Assembly: GCA_963754045.1 (NCBI GenBank)
Contig: CAVWEN010000002.1
Span: forward strand, 372,001 to 436,000
DNA: 64,000 nucleotides
DNA from: JALZKA01 sp963754045
GTDB taxonomy: Bacteria > Actinomycetota > Thermoleophilia > Solirubrobacterales > 70-9
Reading direction: 5' to 3'
Below are positions 1 to 9,098 of the stretch, piece by piece (the stretch's first letter is position 1; each line of letters opens with the position of its first letter). The notes below the pieces were generated by a model. That model was not told the DNA's origin. It did not search any database and saw only the letters and a program-made list of their open reading frames with translations. The position numbers and the translations under genes are program-made.

Positions 1-122
1 GGCCTCCGTGTCACCGTCCCGCTCCTGAACCCGAGCGAACCCGAGCGAACCGAAGACCGATCGCGAGACGGGCAGCTCCGCCAGCCATGCGCTGGCCTCA
101 GACGTACGAATCAGTCGGTAGC

Positions 123-698
123 TCATTGCTCGTAGAGACCCTTGCCGGTCAGCAACAAGGCCGCCGTTCGGGCGATGATTCTCACGTCGAGGCGTGCCGT
201 TCGATTTTCGACGTACCAGATGTCCAGCTCGATGCGCTCGTCCCACGGCAGTGACGCTCGGCCGTTCACCTGTGCCCAGCCAGTCAGGCCGGGCTTGACC
301 TCGAGCCGACGGCGCTGGTGTGGCGTGTACTCATCCACCTGCTCGGAGATTGTCGGCCGCGGGCCCACGATTGCGAGCTCGCCGCGCAGAACGTTGATCA
401 GGTTCGGCAGCTCGTCGAGGGAGAGGCGCCGCAGGACCTTCCCGGCCGGGGTGACGCGGGGGTCCTCGGCTGTCAGAGGATCCCAGATCCCACCGAGCGG
501 CGCGCCCTCCCTCATGGTCCGCAGCTTCCATAGGGCGAATGCCTCGCCGCCCAGCCCGATCCGCTTCTGCCGATAGATCACGGGCCCGCGGGAGTCGAGC
601 TTGATCGCGATCGCGGCGATCAACAGGACCGGGGAGAAGACCGCCAACGCGAGACTCGCGATCACGACATCCGCGACACGTGGGAGGCCGGGCCTCAC
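123..698 (-). CDS. Bacterial sugar transferase (phosphoglycosyl transferase, PglC/WcaJ-like)
   Basis: Predicted to transfer a sugar-1-phosphate from a UDP-sugar to undecaprenyl phosphate at the inner face of the membrane, the first step of building a lipid-linked glycan. The 191-residue protein has one N-terminal hydrophobic helix (about residues 6-28), then the family hallmarks YRQKRIG, FALWKLRTM, LDELPNLINVLRGELAIVGPRP and the C-terminal KPGLTGWAQVNGR. This is the short form, without the extra N-terminal helices of WcaJ. I chose the GTG at 698 because it overlaps the stop of the upstream glycosyltransferase by 4 bp (GTGA); the open frame extends further upstream only as a shadow of that gene. 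Family assignment is firm; the sugar is unknown. The 122 bases beyond its stop hold nothing I recognise. Confidence 0.92.
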   Translation of the reverse strand: MRPGLPRVADVVIASLALAVFSPVLLIAAIAIKLDSRGPVIYRQKRIGLGGEAFALWKLRTMREGAPLGGIWDPLTAEDPRVTPAGKVLRRLSLDELPNLINVLRGELAIVGPRPTISEQVDEYTPHQRRRLEVKPGLTGWAQVNGRASLPWDERIELDIWYVENRTARLDVRIIARTAALLLTGKGLYEQ

Positions 699-1831
699 CG
701 GGTGCCCTCCACCGGCTCCCAGGTAGTGGCGGGCCCGGAACGGATCCGGTCCCAGAGCCCCACCGCGATCGAGGCCGTGACCGACAGGTAATAGTTCGCG
801 ATCGTGAACGGCCAGGCGTGAACCCAGCGTCCCAGCAGCCCCGCCACCAGCAGCGACCCCTGGGCGACCAGGGTCAGCGCATAGACCCACCCCTCTCCCA
901 TCAGGGCCAGGTTCGTCGCCAGCGCGCCGACATGAAGAAAGGGGGATGCGTAGCGCAAGCCACGGTGGGAGAGCATCGCGTAGGCGTAGCCCGGCCCATA
1001 GCCCCGCGGGGAGAGCATGCGGTCGCGCAGGAGCACCCCCCAGGTGCGGTTCATCATGCGGCGCTTGCGCTCGAACTCGCCAGCCGGGGTGGGCGCCATC
1101 GGCTCGGTCGCCCGTGCGGCGGGCTCGTAGATCGCGCGAAGACCCCGCCGGACCATCGCGTACGGCAGGCAGAGGTCGTGGCCGCGGTCGGAGGGCATGA
1201 CTATGTAGGCGTCGCTTCGCAGCGCGTAGATCGCTCCGTTTCCGGCGGTGATCGAACCGAGCCGTGACTCGAGCGAGCGCACGCCCATCTCGTAGCGCCA
1301 GTAGGCGCCTTCCTGGTTTCGCCCGCCCGCGTCGGTGAAGCTCACCTGGCCGCACACGTAGCCGACCTCGGGATCGGCCAGAGCGGTCACGAGGCGTCCG
1401 AGCGCCGCAGGCTCCCAGATCGAGTTTGCGTCCGAGAAGGCGAGAATCTCTGCATCGGTGCCCTCGACGGCCGCGTTCTGCGCCTCGACCTTGCCGCGAC
1501 GGGAGAGGTCGAGCACGCGGTCCGCTCCGGCGGCACGGGCTCGGTCAACGGTCGAGTCGTCCGAGCCGTCGGAGGCGACGACCACCTTTAGGCGCTCACG
1601 CGGGTAGTCGGAGGCGAGGGCGTTGGCCACCCGCCCGGCGATGACCGTTGCCTCGTTATGCGCCGCGATTACCAGCGCGACCTTCGGTGGTTGCCCGCCC
1701 AGCGGCTCGGACCCGGATGGCGCCGCGGCGCCGCGCAACCGCGCCCACGCCGCGAGCGATAGCGGATAGGTCACGTGCGTGTGGACGAGCAAGCCGGCGC
1801 AGGCCCAAAAAGCGATCTGTAGAGCCGTCAT
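695..1831 (-). CDS. Family 2 glycosyltransferase, membrane-anchored
   Basis: A processive-type GT-A glycosyltransferase, likely adding sugars to a polyprenyl-linked surface glycan. An N-terminal transmembrane helix (about residues 5-25) is followed by the GT2 core: LVIAAHNEATVI, VVVASDGSDDST, and the acidic site in AFSDANS. RKRRMMNRTW further on resembles the acceptor-side basic/Trp motif of this family. The last 90 residues hold two or three hydrophobic helices. The ATG at 1831 gives 378 aa. It is translationally coupled to the downstream sugar transferase (4-bp overlap) and sits 6 bp after the GT4 gene at 1838-2938, so the three form one minus-strand unit. Donor and acceptor cannot be read from the sequence. 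Confidence 0.88.
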   Translation of the reverse strand: MTALQIAFWACAGLLVHTHVTYPLSLAAWARLRGAAAPSGSEPLGGQPPKVALVIAAHNEATVIAGRVANALASDYPRERLKVVVASDGSDDSTVDRARAAGADRVLDLSRRGKVEAQNAAVEGTDAEILAFSDANSIWEPAALGRLVTALADPEVGYVCGQVSFTDAGGRNQEGAYWRYEMGVRSLESRLGSITAGNGAIYALRSDAYIVMPSDRGHDLCLPYAMVRRGLRAIYEPAARATEPMAPTPAGEFERKRRMMNRTWGVLLRDRMLSPRGYGPGYAYAMLSHRGLRYASPFLHVGALATNLALMGEGWVYALTLVAQGSLLVAGLLGRWVHAWPFTIANYYLSVTASIAVGLWDRIRSGPATTWEPVEGTR

Positions 1832-1837
1832 CGCCGA

Positions 1838-2938
1838 CTATCTAAGCCGCCGGTAGAGGTCGAGCGTGCTCGCGGCCACCGTGTCCCACGAATAGGGCCC
1901 CTCGGCGGCGGCGAGTGCAGCGGCGGCAAGCCGCTCGCGCTCGGCCGGCGCGGCGACGAGCTTTTGCAGGGATTCCGCCAGGGCGTGCGGGTCGCCTGGA
2001 GTTACCAGTGCGCCAGCTCCGTGCTCGGTGAGCACTTCGGGGAAGCCACCAACGGCGCTCGCGACGATCGCCTTGCCGAAGGCAAGCGCGGTGTAGAGAA
2101 CGCCCGACTGCTCGGCCGAGCGGTAGGGCAGGGCGACGATGTCCGCTCGGCCGAAGATCGCCGGTAGCTCGGAATCGGGGACAAACCGGGTGACGAACCG
2201 GACTCGCCCGGGTGCTGCCGCAGCGAGGCGCTCAAGCTCCGGCAGGGCAACCCCGAGCGGCCTGCCGACAATCCACAGTTCGGCCCCCTCGACCTCCGCG
2301 AAGGCCCGCAGCAGGACGTCGACGCCCTTGTAGGGCCGGATCAGCCCGAAGCTCAGGATCACCGGCCCCTCGGCGCCCTCCAGTTCGTCGGGGAGCGGGC
2401 CCGCCGGCATCCGCGCGAGGTAGTCGAACGCCCCGTGGGGGATCACGTGAACGCGGTCCGGGTCGATCGCCCCACTCGCACGCAGGCGCTCCGCCCCGTA
2501 CTCGGAGAGGGCGACGGCGGCGTCCATGCGCTCCAGGGCGCGCTTGGCCGACAGGCCTCCCTCGGCCTCGCGTAGAAACCCATGGGTGGTCAGCACCTTC
2601 GCGGGACCGCGCGGGAGTAGCGATGCATCGAACGCGGGCAGGGTGAGCCACTGGTAGTTGACGACATCTATGCCACGCGCGGCACGACGGTGCCGGAGCA
2701 TTCCGGGCAGGTGCTCGGCGAGCCCGAGCAGTCTCCGTGCGGTGGAGCCACTCTCGAGCCGGGACGATCGGCGGTAGAACGATTCGCTCACCCGGAAGCC
2801 GTCAGCGGGCGCAACCGGCCCGTGCACGAAGTGCGACGTGACCAGCTCCACGTCCGCCCCGGCGCGCGCTAGCGCGGCCGCCAGTGAGCGGTCGAAAGGT
2901 GGCGTCTGGGCCGACGGATCGACGATTTGAACGCGCAT
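1838..2938 (-). CDS. Family 4 glycosyltransferase (GT-B fold)
   Basis: A retaining cytoplasmic glycosyltransferase of the GT4 class. The C-terminal nucleotide-sugar domain is clear: ILSFGLIRPYKGVDVLLRAF, then ELWIVGRPLG, and the E-x7-E-like segment around YRSAEQSGVLYTALAFGKAIVAS. The N-terminal half begins MRVQIVDPSAQTPPFDRSLA, as usual for the acceptor-binding Rossmann domain. The length (366 aa) is normal. It is the first gene of a minus-strand trio with the GT2 enzyme and the sugar transferase and is divergent from the glycosyltransferase starting at 2956, with only 17 bp between the two starts. Likely part of a surface polysaccharide repeat-unit assembly line; the sugar specificity is unknown. 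Confidence 0.88.
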   Translation of the reverse strand: MRVQIVDPSAQTPPFDRSLAAALARAGADVELVTSHFVHGPVAPADGFRVSESFYRRSSRLESGSTARRLLGLAEHLPGMLRHRRAARGIDVVNYQWLTLPAFDASLLPRGPAKVLTTHGFLREAEGGLSAKRALERMDAAVALSEYGAERLRASGAIDPDRVHVIPHGAFDYLARMPAGPLPDELEGAEGPVILSFGLIRPYKGVDVLLRAFAEVEGAELWIVGRPLGVALPELERLAAAAPGRVRFVTRFVPDSELPAIFGRADIVALPYRSAEQSGVLYTALAFGKAIVASAVGGFPEVLTEHGAGALVTPGDPHALAESLQKLVAAPAERERLAAAALAAAEGPYSWDTVAASTLDLYRRLR

Positions 2939-2955
2939 CGGGAACGATTGTCGCG

Positions 2956-3951
2956 GTGGACCTCTCTTTCTGCGTCGTCAATACCAACGGCCGGGCGCTT
3001 CTCTTGCGCTGTCTCGGCGCGATCGCGGACACACTCCCGACCGGTTTGGAGGCCGAGATTCTGGTCCTCGACAACGCATCAGAGGACGGATCTGCCACCG
3101 CCGTACGCGCGTGGTCGGGACAGGCTGGGCGCGGACTGCCCCTGCGGCTGGTGGAGCTCGAGCGCCGGACCGGAAAGGCCGAGAACGACTCCAAGCTCCT
3201 GCGCGAGGCGCGCGGCGAGTTCTGTCTCCTGCTGAACGAGGACTCCGAATTGCTGGACGGCGCGGTCGCGGCGTTGATGGACGCTCTTCGTACAGCGCCG
3301 GCCGCGGCCGCGGCCGGCGCTGCGCTGGTCTCACCCGAGGGTGGCCCCTCGGGGTCGGCATGGCGCTTGCCCGGCGTTGGAGCGGCGCTTGCCCAGGCGC
3401 TGTTCCTCCATCGCATCTTCGTGACCCAAAGCGGCGGTGACGAGACCCGCGAGGTCGGCTGGGTCCAGTCTGCCGCGATGCTGGTGCGCCGCAGGGCGGC
3501 CGAGCAGATCGGCTGGCTCGACCCGCAGTTTTTCGTCTACTCAGACGAGACCGACTTCTGCAAGCGTCTGGGTGACGCGGGCTGGCGTGTCCTCCACGTA
3601 CCCGAGGCGCGCGCGATCCATCACGAGCAGCTCACGACCGACCGGGAGTCGGGGGCGAAACGTGCGGTCGAGTTCCACCGCAACCGCGATCTCTACATGC
3701 GAAAGCACCATGGGCCGGCGAGGGCCGCTGCGGTTCGCTTCCTGACGGCATCGAACTACGCGACGCGGGCGCTCGCTGCCGCGTTGATGCCAGGGCGCGA
3801 CCCCGGAATGTTCCGCATGCACGCGCGCCTCGCGCTGCGACCCGAGGGCGAGGGCATCCGCGAGGTGGCCGAAGCCCACAACCGCACCCTCGACGAGCGT
3901 GAACGTCGCTCGTGGCCCCCTATAGGGCGCAAGGAGCGACGTTCACCGTGA
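2956..3951 (+). CDS. Family 2 glycosyltransferase (rhamnosyltransferase-like)
   Basis: GT-A glycosyltransferase resembling WbbL/rhamnosyltransferase enzymes. Motifs: LSFCVVNTNGRALLLRCL at the N-terminus, EILVLDNASEDGSA, LLLNEDSELL (the acidic metal/nucleotide site), GWVQSAAMLVRRRAAEQIGW, and FFVYSDETDFCKRLGDAGW with the family Asp. I chose GTG 2956 (331 aa) because family homology begins there; in-frame sequence back to 2884 lies over the divergent GT4 gene. Its stop overlaps the start of the next gene (GNAT) by 4 bp, so those two are coupled. Its plus-strand direction inside an otherwise minus-strand locus suggests a separately transcribed decoration step. Confidence 0.85.
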   Translation: MDLSFCVVNTNGRALLLRCLGAIADTLPTGLEAEILVLDNASEDGSATAVRAWSGQAGRGLPLRLVELERRTGKAENDSKLLREARGEFCLLLNEDSELLDGAVAALMDALRTAPAAAAAGAALVSPEGGPSGSAWRLPGVGAALAQALFLHRIFVTQSGGDETREVGWVQSAAMLVRRRAAEQIGWLDPQFFVYSDETDFCKRLGDAGWRVLHVPEARAIHHEQLTTDRESGAKRAVEFHRNRDLYMRKHHGPARAAAVRFLTASNYATRALAAALMPGRDPGMFRMHARLALRPEGEGIREVAEAHNRTLDERERRSWPPIGRKERRSP

Positions 3952-4763
3952 GCGAGGCGCCCTCCCGGGAGATCCTGGCCGCCTTCGAGCTTGAGCGCAT
4001 GATGCACCGCGCCGCCGCCGAGCGGTTCGAGCGGGTGCGCTCGGGCTTCGCCTGCGCTAATGGGTCACTGCCCCAGGTCTGGGACGCGAGCCGGGTGCAG
4101 ATTGAGCCCGACATGCCGGTACCCACCCTCGACGAGCTGCTGGAGCTGGCCGAGCTGCCCGCGGCGTGGGAGCCGGGCCTCCGCCACCGGCAGGCTTACC
4201 TCTGCGACGGTGACGAGCAGCGCGAGCTGGCTCTCTCCCTCGCAAAGCGCGGGTGGCATGTGACCGAGCTATGGCTGATGGTCTGCCGGGTGGCGCCTCC
4301 GCCGGTCCGTGGCGGCGAGCGAATCGAGGGACCCGGCCTGCAGCGGCTGAAGGGGCGTCTTGGGGTGGAGCAGGGCCTGCCGCCTGAGAGCGTGGATCAG
4401 TTCGATCGCTACGACAGGCTCCGCGGCCGGGCCGCGGCCCGGGTCGCGTTCGCGGGCTACGACGGGCGCTCGCCGATGGCGCTCGCCGACATGTACCTGC
4501 GCGGCGACATCGCCGTGATCGAAGACGTTGCGACGCTCCGGCGCGCGCGCGGTCGGGGATTTGGCAGGGTTGCCGTAGCGGCGGCGACGGCGGGCGCCCT
4601 GCGTCTCAGCGCGCGCGCCGTCTACCTCTTCTCCGCACCCGACGTGTCCCAGGGCTTCTACGAGCCGCTGGGTTTCGAGCGAATCGGCGGGGCCTGGGAC
4701 TGCCAGCTCCCGCCCAAGGGCGAACGGGTTCCCTGGGCCGAACAGTTCCCCGCAAACGTGTGA
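3948..4763 (+). CDS. GNAT-family N-acetyltransferase
   Basis: Acetyl-CoA-dependent acyltransferase. The C-terminal half shows the GNAT fold: IAVIEDVATLRRARGRGFGRVAVAA (motif A, with the R-x-x-G-x-G/A-type pyrophosphate loop) and VYLFSAPDVSQGFYEPLGFERIG (motif B, typical Y-x-x-L-G-F). The first 130 residues are a poorly conserved extra domain that may be a degenerate second GNAT half. The GTG at 3948 overlaps the upstream glycosyltransferase stop by 4 bp; an in-frame GTG at 3912 is less likely. Genomic coupling suggests it acetylates a sugar or its precursor in the surface glycan pathway, but a generic role is equally possible. Confidence 0.78.
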   Translation: MSEAPSREILAAFELERMMHRAAAERFERVRSGFACANGSLPQVWDASRVQIEPDMPVPTLDELLELAELPAAWEPGLRHRQAYLCDGDEQRELALSLAKRGWHVTELWLMVCRVAPPPVRGGERIEGPGLQRLKGRLGVEQGLPPESVDQFDRYDRLRGRAAARVAFAGYDGRSPMALADMYLRGDIAVIEDVATLRRARGRGFGRVAVAAATAGALRLSARAVYLFSAPDVSQGFYEPLGFERIGGAWDCQLPPKGERVPWAEQFPANV

Positions 4764-4781
4764 AACGGGATCCGGCCCCGT

Positions 4782-6296
4782 TCACGCGCCGCCGCGATCG
4801 CTATCGCGTTGGGCCTGCTCGATCGTGTCAAGGTCGCGGTCGCGCTCACGCCGCGCGGCCGGGGACACGCTCCGCAGCAGGATGTTGAGGCGGTCCCGCT
4901 CCTCCGGGGTCAGGAACCCGGCGATCCAGAGACCCACCGGATAGGCAGCACAGAGGCCGAGGGTTAGGACGAAGCCGTCCAGGCCGTCCTGGGGCACCAC
5001 GAGCTCCCCGACCGCGATCAGCCCGGCCGCGAGACCCGCGGCGAGCGCTAGCCGGCGCCACTGGTAGGGAACCGTGAACAGGCGTCTGACGATCCCGTGC
5101 ATCAATGCCACGACCAGCGCATAGGAGACGAGCAGCGCGACACCGGCGCCCTCGATTCCATGCTCTGGAATCAACAGCGCGTTCAGACCCACGTTCGCGC
5201 CGACGGCCACCGCGGTTGCGGGAAACGAGAACTCGGTCCGGCCGGTGCGCCCGAGGATCACGACGAGTACCAGGTAGAGCGCGTAGAGCGCGGTTCCGGC
5301 CGCCAGCGGCCCCACCACCTCGCTGGCCGCCGCGTAGCGATCGTCGGCGAGCCCGTCGACCAGCCACGGTGCGAGAAGCCACAGCCCCAGTACCGCGAAC
5401 GAGCAGACGGCGACGAACCAGGTGACGATCAGGGAGTAGGCGTCCCGAGCCTCGTCGTCGTCCTGAATCGAATAGGCAAGCGGCGGCCACGCGAGGTGGA
5501 ACCCGCGAACCAGCACCTGGATCCCATTGGCGAACTTGACGGCGAGCGCGTACAGCCCCGCCTCGGCCAGGCCGGCGAGCCGCACGATCAGGATCCGGTC
5601 GATGAAGTTGAGTGAGTAGAGGGTCAGCTCGGCCGGCATCGTGGGCAACCCAAAGCGCACCATCCGCCGCAACAGGCCCCGATCCACCGTCAGCCCCAGG
5701 CGCCGGCGCTCCACCCAGATCCGGCCGAACAAAAAGAAGACGCCGGTGCCGAAGTTGCCGAGCAGGATGGCCGAGGCACCGAGGTCCGTAGCCACGACCA
5801 GCGCAACCGTGATCGGAATCGTGACGAGAACCGCGGCGATCGTGAAGGCGAAGTAGGCCCGGGCGCGCTCGTCGAGGCGTAGCAGTGTGAGCACGTATTC
5901 CCACAGGGTCAGCTGCCATAACCCGAGGATCGCGAGCCGGGCGAGGCCGGCATCGGGCTCGTCGAGCAGCGTCTCGGAAAGGGGCTCGGCGAACGGCAGC
6001 GCGAGCGCGGCGGCGATGGTTGTCGTCCAAAACAGCGACGCGAACCCCGTCCGCACCACCCGCTCGGGCTCCTCACCCGCGAGATAGTAGAAGCGCAGGA
6101 TCGCCTCGATCACTCCCAATCGGACGATGATCGAAGCCGCGACCAGCGAAGCGATCATCACCTCGGCAGCACCGTAGTCGGCCGGGCTGAGGTACGCCGT
6201 GTAGACCGGCAGCAGGAATACCGCGATCAGCTTCGAGAGGACGCTCGAAGCCGTATAGGCCGCGCCGGTGGTCGCGAGTCGGCGCAGATGGCTCAT
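4782..6296 (-). CDS. Polysaccharide flippase (Wzx/MOP superfamily)
   Basis: An integral membrane protein of 504 residues with about 12-14 hydrophobic helices, beginning LRRLATTGAAYTASSVLSKLIAVFLLPVYTAYLSPADYGAAEVM, the classic opening of Wzx/MurJ-like lipopolysaccharide flippases (first helix plus the L-x-P-x-D-Y-G segment). It should flip undecaprenyl-linked repeat units from the cytoplasm to the outer face. It lies 13 bp after the O-antigen ligase gene on the same strand, matching the usual Wzx-Wzy pairing. The charged tail (ERDRDLDTIEQAQRD) is cytoplasmic. Confident at the family level. Confidence 0.9.
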   Translation of the reverse strand: MSHLRRLATTGAAYTASSVLSKLIAVFLLPVYTAYLSPADYGAAEVMIASLVAASIIVRLGVIEAILRFYYLAGEEPERVVRTGFASLFWTTTIAAALALPFAEPLSETLLDEPDAGLARLAILGLWQLTLWEYVLTLLRLDERARAYFAFTIAAVLVTIPITVALVVATDLGASAILLGNFGTGVFFLFGRIWVERRRLGLTVDRGLLRRMVRFGLPTMPAELTLYSLNFIDRILIVRLAGLAEAGLYALAVKFANGIQVLVRGFHLAWPPLAYSIQDDDEARDAYSLIVTWFVAVCSFAVLGLWLLAPWLVDGLADDRYAAASEVVGPLAAGTALYALYLVLVVILGRTGRTEFSFPATAVAVGANVGLNALLIPEHGIEGAGVALLVSYALVVALMHGIVRRLFTVPYQWRRLALAAGLAAGLIAVGELVVPQDGLDGFVLTLGLCAAYPVGLWIAGFLTPEERDRLNILLRSVSPAARRERDRDLDTIEQAQRDSDRGGA

Positions 6297-6309
6297 CGTT
6301 CTCCGCGCC

Positions 6310-7785
6310 CTACTCTCGTAGCGACAACCCGAGCGCCAGCAGCGCCCAGGTCACCGGATCGATTGCGAACCCCGCGTAACCGAGGGTGTGGACGAGTAGA
6401 GCGGCGAAACAGGCCGCGACGCCCGCCCGCATCGGCCCGCTGCCAGGCCACGGGCGCAGGAACGCGACCAGGGCGAGGAAGATCAACGCGGCGTACGGGA
6501 TGAGCCCAAGAATCCCCTGCTCGGCGGCCACCTGCACCGGCTCGGTATGCGAAACGGGCTGCTCGATCTGGTCTTCGGCTGCGACGACGTTGCGAAAGCC
6601 CTCGGTGAAGGCGCCCGAGCCCTGTCCGATGAAGGGCTCGTCCTCGAACATCTCGATGCCGCCCGAGATCAGGTCGGTGCGCCCGCTCGAGGTCTCTGCC
6701 AGGTCGTCGCGCTCACGCTTGACGTCGCCCTCCCCGGGGGAACCGGCAAGCACGAAGACCGCCACCGCAGCCAGTCCCAGTCCGGCCGCCGCTGCGAAAC
6801 CCCGCCCTCCCAGCCGAAACCAGACCAGCAGCGCGAGTCCCACGATGAGCGCAGCGAACGAGGTAAGGGAATAGGTCACAACGAGGGCCGCCAGTAACCC
6901 CACGGCCACGATCGTCGCGGCAACCGCGTGGCTTCGGCGCGGGCTCCATGCCACCCAGGCACCCACCGCGATCAGCGCGAACACGAGATAACGGCCGAAC
7001 ACGTTCGGGTCGCGGAACAGCGAGTTGACACGGAAGTACTGGTGCAGCTCGTTGGCCTGCCTGAGGTCGAGGTTGAAGGTGAGTGAGCCATTTACGTACT
7101 GGTACGCCGCGACGACGCTAAAGAGCACGGCCATCACCACGGTCGCAGCCAGCGCACGGCCTGCGAGCTTGCGGTACCAGCGCTGGTCGCGCAGCAGGGC
7201 AAGTAGGGCGGCAAAGGGTGCCAGGAAGAAGCACACGTTCCGGATCGCGTTCTCCGCATCCTCGGACCAGGCAGAGCCGAGGGCGTAGACCACAAGCGAG
7301 GCGGCGATCGCGAGTGCCAGCCACCGCGCCGCCGCAGGCTCAGCCGCGCTCGGGGAGCTCTCGGTCTGGAGCTCCCCGCTGCGACCCTTCGCAAGCAGCC
7401 AGGCGCCGCGGAGCCAACCGCCTGCGATTACGCCGTAGAGGGGAACCAGGAGGTAGTTGGTCTCGCCTCCTACCTGGACGGGTACCCGAAGGGCGATCAC
7501 CACGAACACCGCGACGACGAATGCCGCCGGAGCGCGGACGAACGTGGCGCAAGTAGCGCTAAGCGCCGTGGCGGCGAGCAGCAGGGCGAGGACGACCGCC
7601 CCTGGCTGGCCGCGCAGGTCGGCGAAGCGCTCCAGATCCCAGACCTCGCCGACGATCAGCGCCAGGGCTGCCAGGAGGCCCAGCCCCATAGCCGCATAGC
7701 GGGTGCGCGGATCGCGGGCTAGCAGCGCGGTGCCGGTGCCGCCGCAGGCGGCGAGAACGCCGCCCAGCTCGATCGCGGAGATCAC
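6310..7785 (-). CDS. O-antigen ligase/polymerase family membrane protein (WaaL/Wzy-like)
   Basis: A polytopic membrane protein of 491 aa with roughly 11-12 helices. The WaaL/Wzy_C signature sits at about residues 375-425: a large outer loop with GQGSGAF and then VSHTEPVQVAAEQGILG, where His and Glu correspond to the catalytic region of these ligases and polymerases. It would join glycan chains outside the membrane, using undecaprenyl-diphosphate-linked donor. The ATG overlaps the stop of the gene at 7782-8273 by 4 bp (ATGA), so it belongs to the minus-strand operon running from the LytR_C genes to the flippase. Whether it polymerises or ligates cannot be told from sequence. Confidence 0.87.
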   Translation of the reverse strand: MISAIELGGVLAACGGTGTALLARDPRTRYAAMGLGLLAALALIVGEVWDLERFADLRGQPGAVVLALLLAATALSATCATFVRAPAAFVVAVFVVIALRVPVQVGGETNYLLVPLYGVIAGGWLRGAWLLAKGRSGELQTESSPSAAEPAAARWLALAIAASLVVYALGSAWSEDAENAIRNVCFFLAPFAALLALLRDQRWYRKLAGRALAATVVMAVLFSVVAAYQYVNGSLTFNLDLRQANELHQYFRVNSLFRDPNVFGRYLVFALIAVGAWVAWSPRRSHAVAATIVAVGLLAALVVTYSLTSFAALIVGLALLVWFRLGGRGFAAAAGLGLAAVAVFVLAGSPGEGDVKRERDDLAETSSGRTDLISGGIEMFEDEPFIGQGSGAFTEGFRNVVAAEDQIEQPVSHTEPVQVAAEQGILGLIPYAALIFLALVAFLRPWPGSGPMRAGVAACFAALLVHTLGYAGFAIDPVTWALLALGLSLRE

Positions 7786-8273
7786 CCGGCGGCCTCGCAG
7801 CCACCAGGGCCGAGCGAGATCTTCGTCGAGCCCGGGGGTCCTCCGGCTTCGCTCAGCCGGATCTTCGTCGGGAAGACCATGTCGCGATCCTCAACCGGCG
7901 CCTCCACCCGCAACCGGTATGGGCCGGGCGGCGCCGCATTCTCGCCGTCGTCCCCTCCCCACTCGCAGCGCACCCGCTGCTCGTCCGCCAGCTCAAAATC
8001 CTCCGCGAGCACGGCGACCTGCCTACGGCCCCGCCCGACGATCGAGATCCGCGCCGCCGGCTCGCCAAAGCGAGTGAAGAAGACGATCCGGGCCGACGGG
8101 TTCTGATCGGAGCGGACGAAGTTCTCCTCGATCTCCACGACCTCCAGAGCGAGATCGGGCGTTCGCGCCTGGTAGACGGCGAGCGCCGCGACCAACGAGA
8201 CCGCAAGTAGCCCGATGAGTAGGAGCGCCGAAACACGCGCCGGGTCTGCGGCGCGTGGCGGTTGGTCGCTCAC
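7782..8273 (-). CDS. Membrane-anchored protein with Ig-like ectodomain, unknown function
   Basis: Not recognised. The 163-residue product has a short cytoplasmic tail, one N-terminal helix (about residues 14-34, VSALLLIGLLAVSLVAALAVY) and an extracytoplasmic region of about 125 residues. The segment GPYRLRVEAPVEDRD looks like the end of an Ig/FlgD-type beta sandwich, where P-P-G-x-Y is a common turn. Two cysteines (in RVRCEWGG and GPGGCEAAG) could pair outside the cell. GTG start with 4-bp overlap to the upstream LytR_C gene, and its stop overlaps the O-antigen ligase start. The tight coupling on both sides suggests a structural accessory of the export or ligation machinery. Confidence 0.7.
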   Translation of the reverse strand: MSDQPPRAADPARVSALLLIGLLAVSLVAALAVYQARTPDLALEVVEIEENFVRSDQNPSARIVFFTRFGEPAARISIVGRGRRQVAVLAEDFELADEQRVRCEWGGDDGENAAPPGPYRLRVEAPVEDRDMVFPTKIRLSEAGGPPGSTKISLGPGGCEAAG

Positions 8274-9088
8274 CCGCCTGCCTGGTCCTCGCCCAGGATC
8301 ACGACCACGCTGGCGTCGCCGGAGACCGACTGCACCTCCTGGGTAAGCGCCTGCAGCGGGATCGAGCCGCCCAGTTCCTTCGCCACTCGGCGCGCGTCGC
8401 GCTTGCGACCGGGCGCGTACATCACAACCGACTGGTCCGAATCACGCGCGATCCCGGCGATGGTGCCGGGAAGAAAGCCCGCCTGCTCGATTCGCTCGGC
8501 GGTGCGGCCGGCCGCGTTACCGGTTCCGGTCGAATTCAGCACCGACACGACAATGCCCGAAGTGTCGCCGCTGTTCGCGAGACCCGAATCGTCGTCGCTG
8601 CTGAGGAGCCGGTCGGAGGCCACGATCGCGGTACCGGCGGCGAGCAGCGCCACGGCTGCGATCGCCACAAGCCAGCGTGGTTGGCTTGCCCGGCCGACGA
8701 AGCGGCGCCACCGCGGATGCGGAACGAGAGCCGCTCGCTCCATGGTCACCCGCTCGAGGGCGGGCCGCTCGCTCGTGACCCGGATCGCCGTCGCAGTCAC
8801 GGGGTCGTGCACGTCCGTGACCGCGGGAAACTCGGCCGTGCCCGGGACGGGGTCGCCGCGCTCGGCGTAGATGTGCTCGAGGGTCAGCTCGTGGCGGTCC
8901 AGTAAGGACTCGCTCGCAACGAGGTTCGTGGCGGCAAAGCCCGGATCTTCACGCGCCCACTCGCGCAGACGCACGAGGTCCCGGCGCGACGATAGGTACA
9001 GCGGCAGTAGCAACACGAAGCCGATGCTCGAGACAGCGGCCACGATCGAGGTGACCTTGTCGAAGGGGAGAATCTCGCTGCCGCCCAC
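8270..9088 (-). CDS. Membrane protein with LytR_C domain (copy 1)
   Basis: A 272-residue protein with two hydrophobic helices (about 13-30 and 137-157) and a C-terminal LytR_C domain from about 176, visible as GIVVSVLNSTGTGNAAGRTAERIEQAGF (rewrapped: the V-x-V-L-N-x-T/S...A-x-x-L/I-x-x-x-G-F pattern) and the terminal SVVVILGED. The catalytic LytR-CpsA-Psr domain that normally precedes LytR_C is absent. I chose GTG 9088 because an AGGGG ribosome site lies 7 nt upstream and it starts just after the neighbour's stop; the open frame to 9175 overlaps that neighbour. It shares the L-R-E-W-A juxtamembrane motif with the next gene, indicating an old tandem duplication. Role inferred: wall/glycan attachment accessory. 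Confidence 0.75.
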   Translation of the reverse strand: MGGSEILPFDKVTSIVAAVSSIGFVLLLPLYLSSRRDLVRLREWAREDPGFAATNLVASESLLDRHELTLEHIYAERGDPVPGTAEFPAVTDVHDPVTATAIRVTSERPALERVTMERAALVPHPRWRRFVGRASQPRWLVAIAAVALLAAGTAIVASDRLLSSDDDSGLANSGDTSGIVVSVLNSTGTGNAAGRTAERIEQAGFLPGTIAGIARDSDQSVVMYAPGRKRDARRVAKELGGSIPLQALTQEVQSVSGDASVVVILGEDQAGG

Positions 9089-9098
9089 GCGGGTACCC

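Noticed and set aside
123..698. Truncated sugar transferase gene
   Set aside because: The short form (about 190-200 aa with one membrane helix) is a normal family size, and the GTGA overlap gives a proper start.
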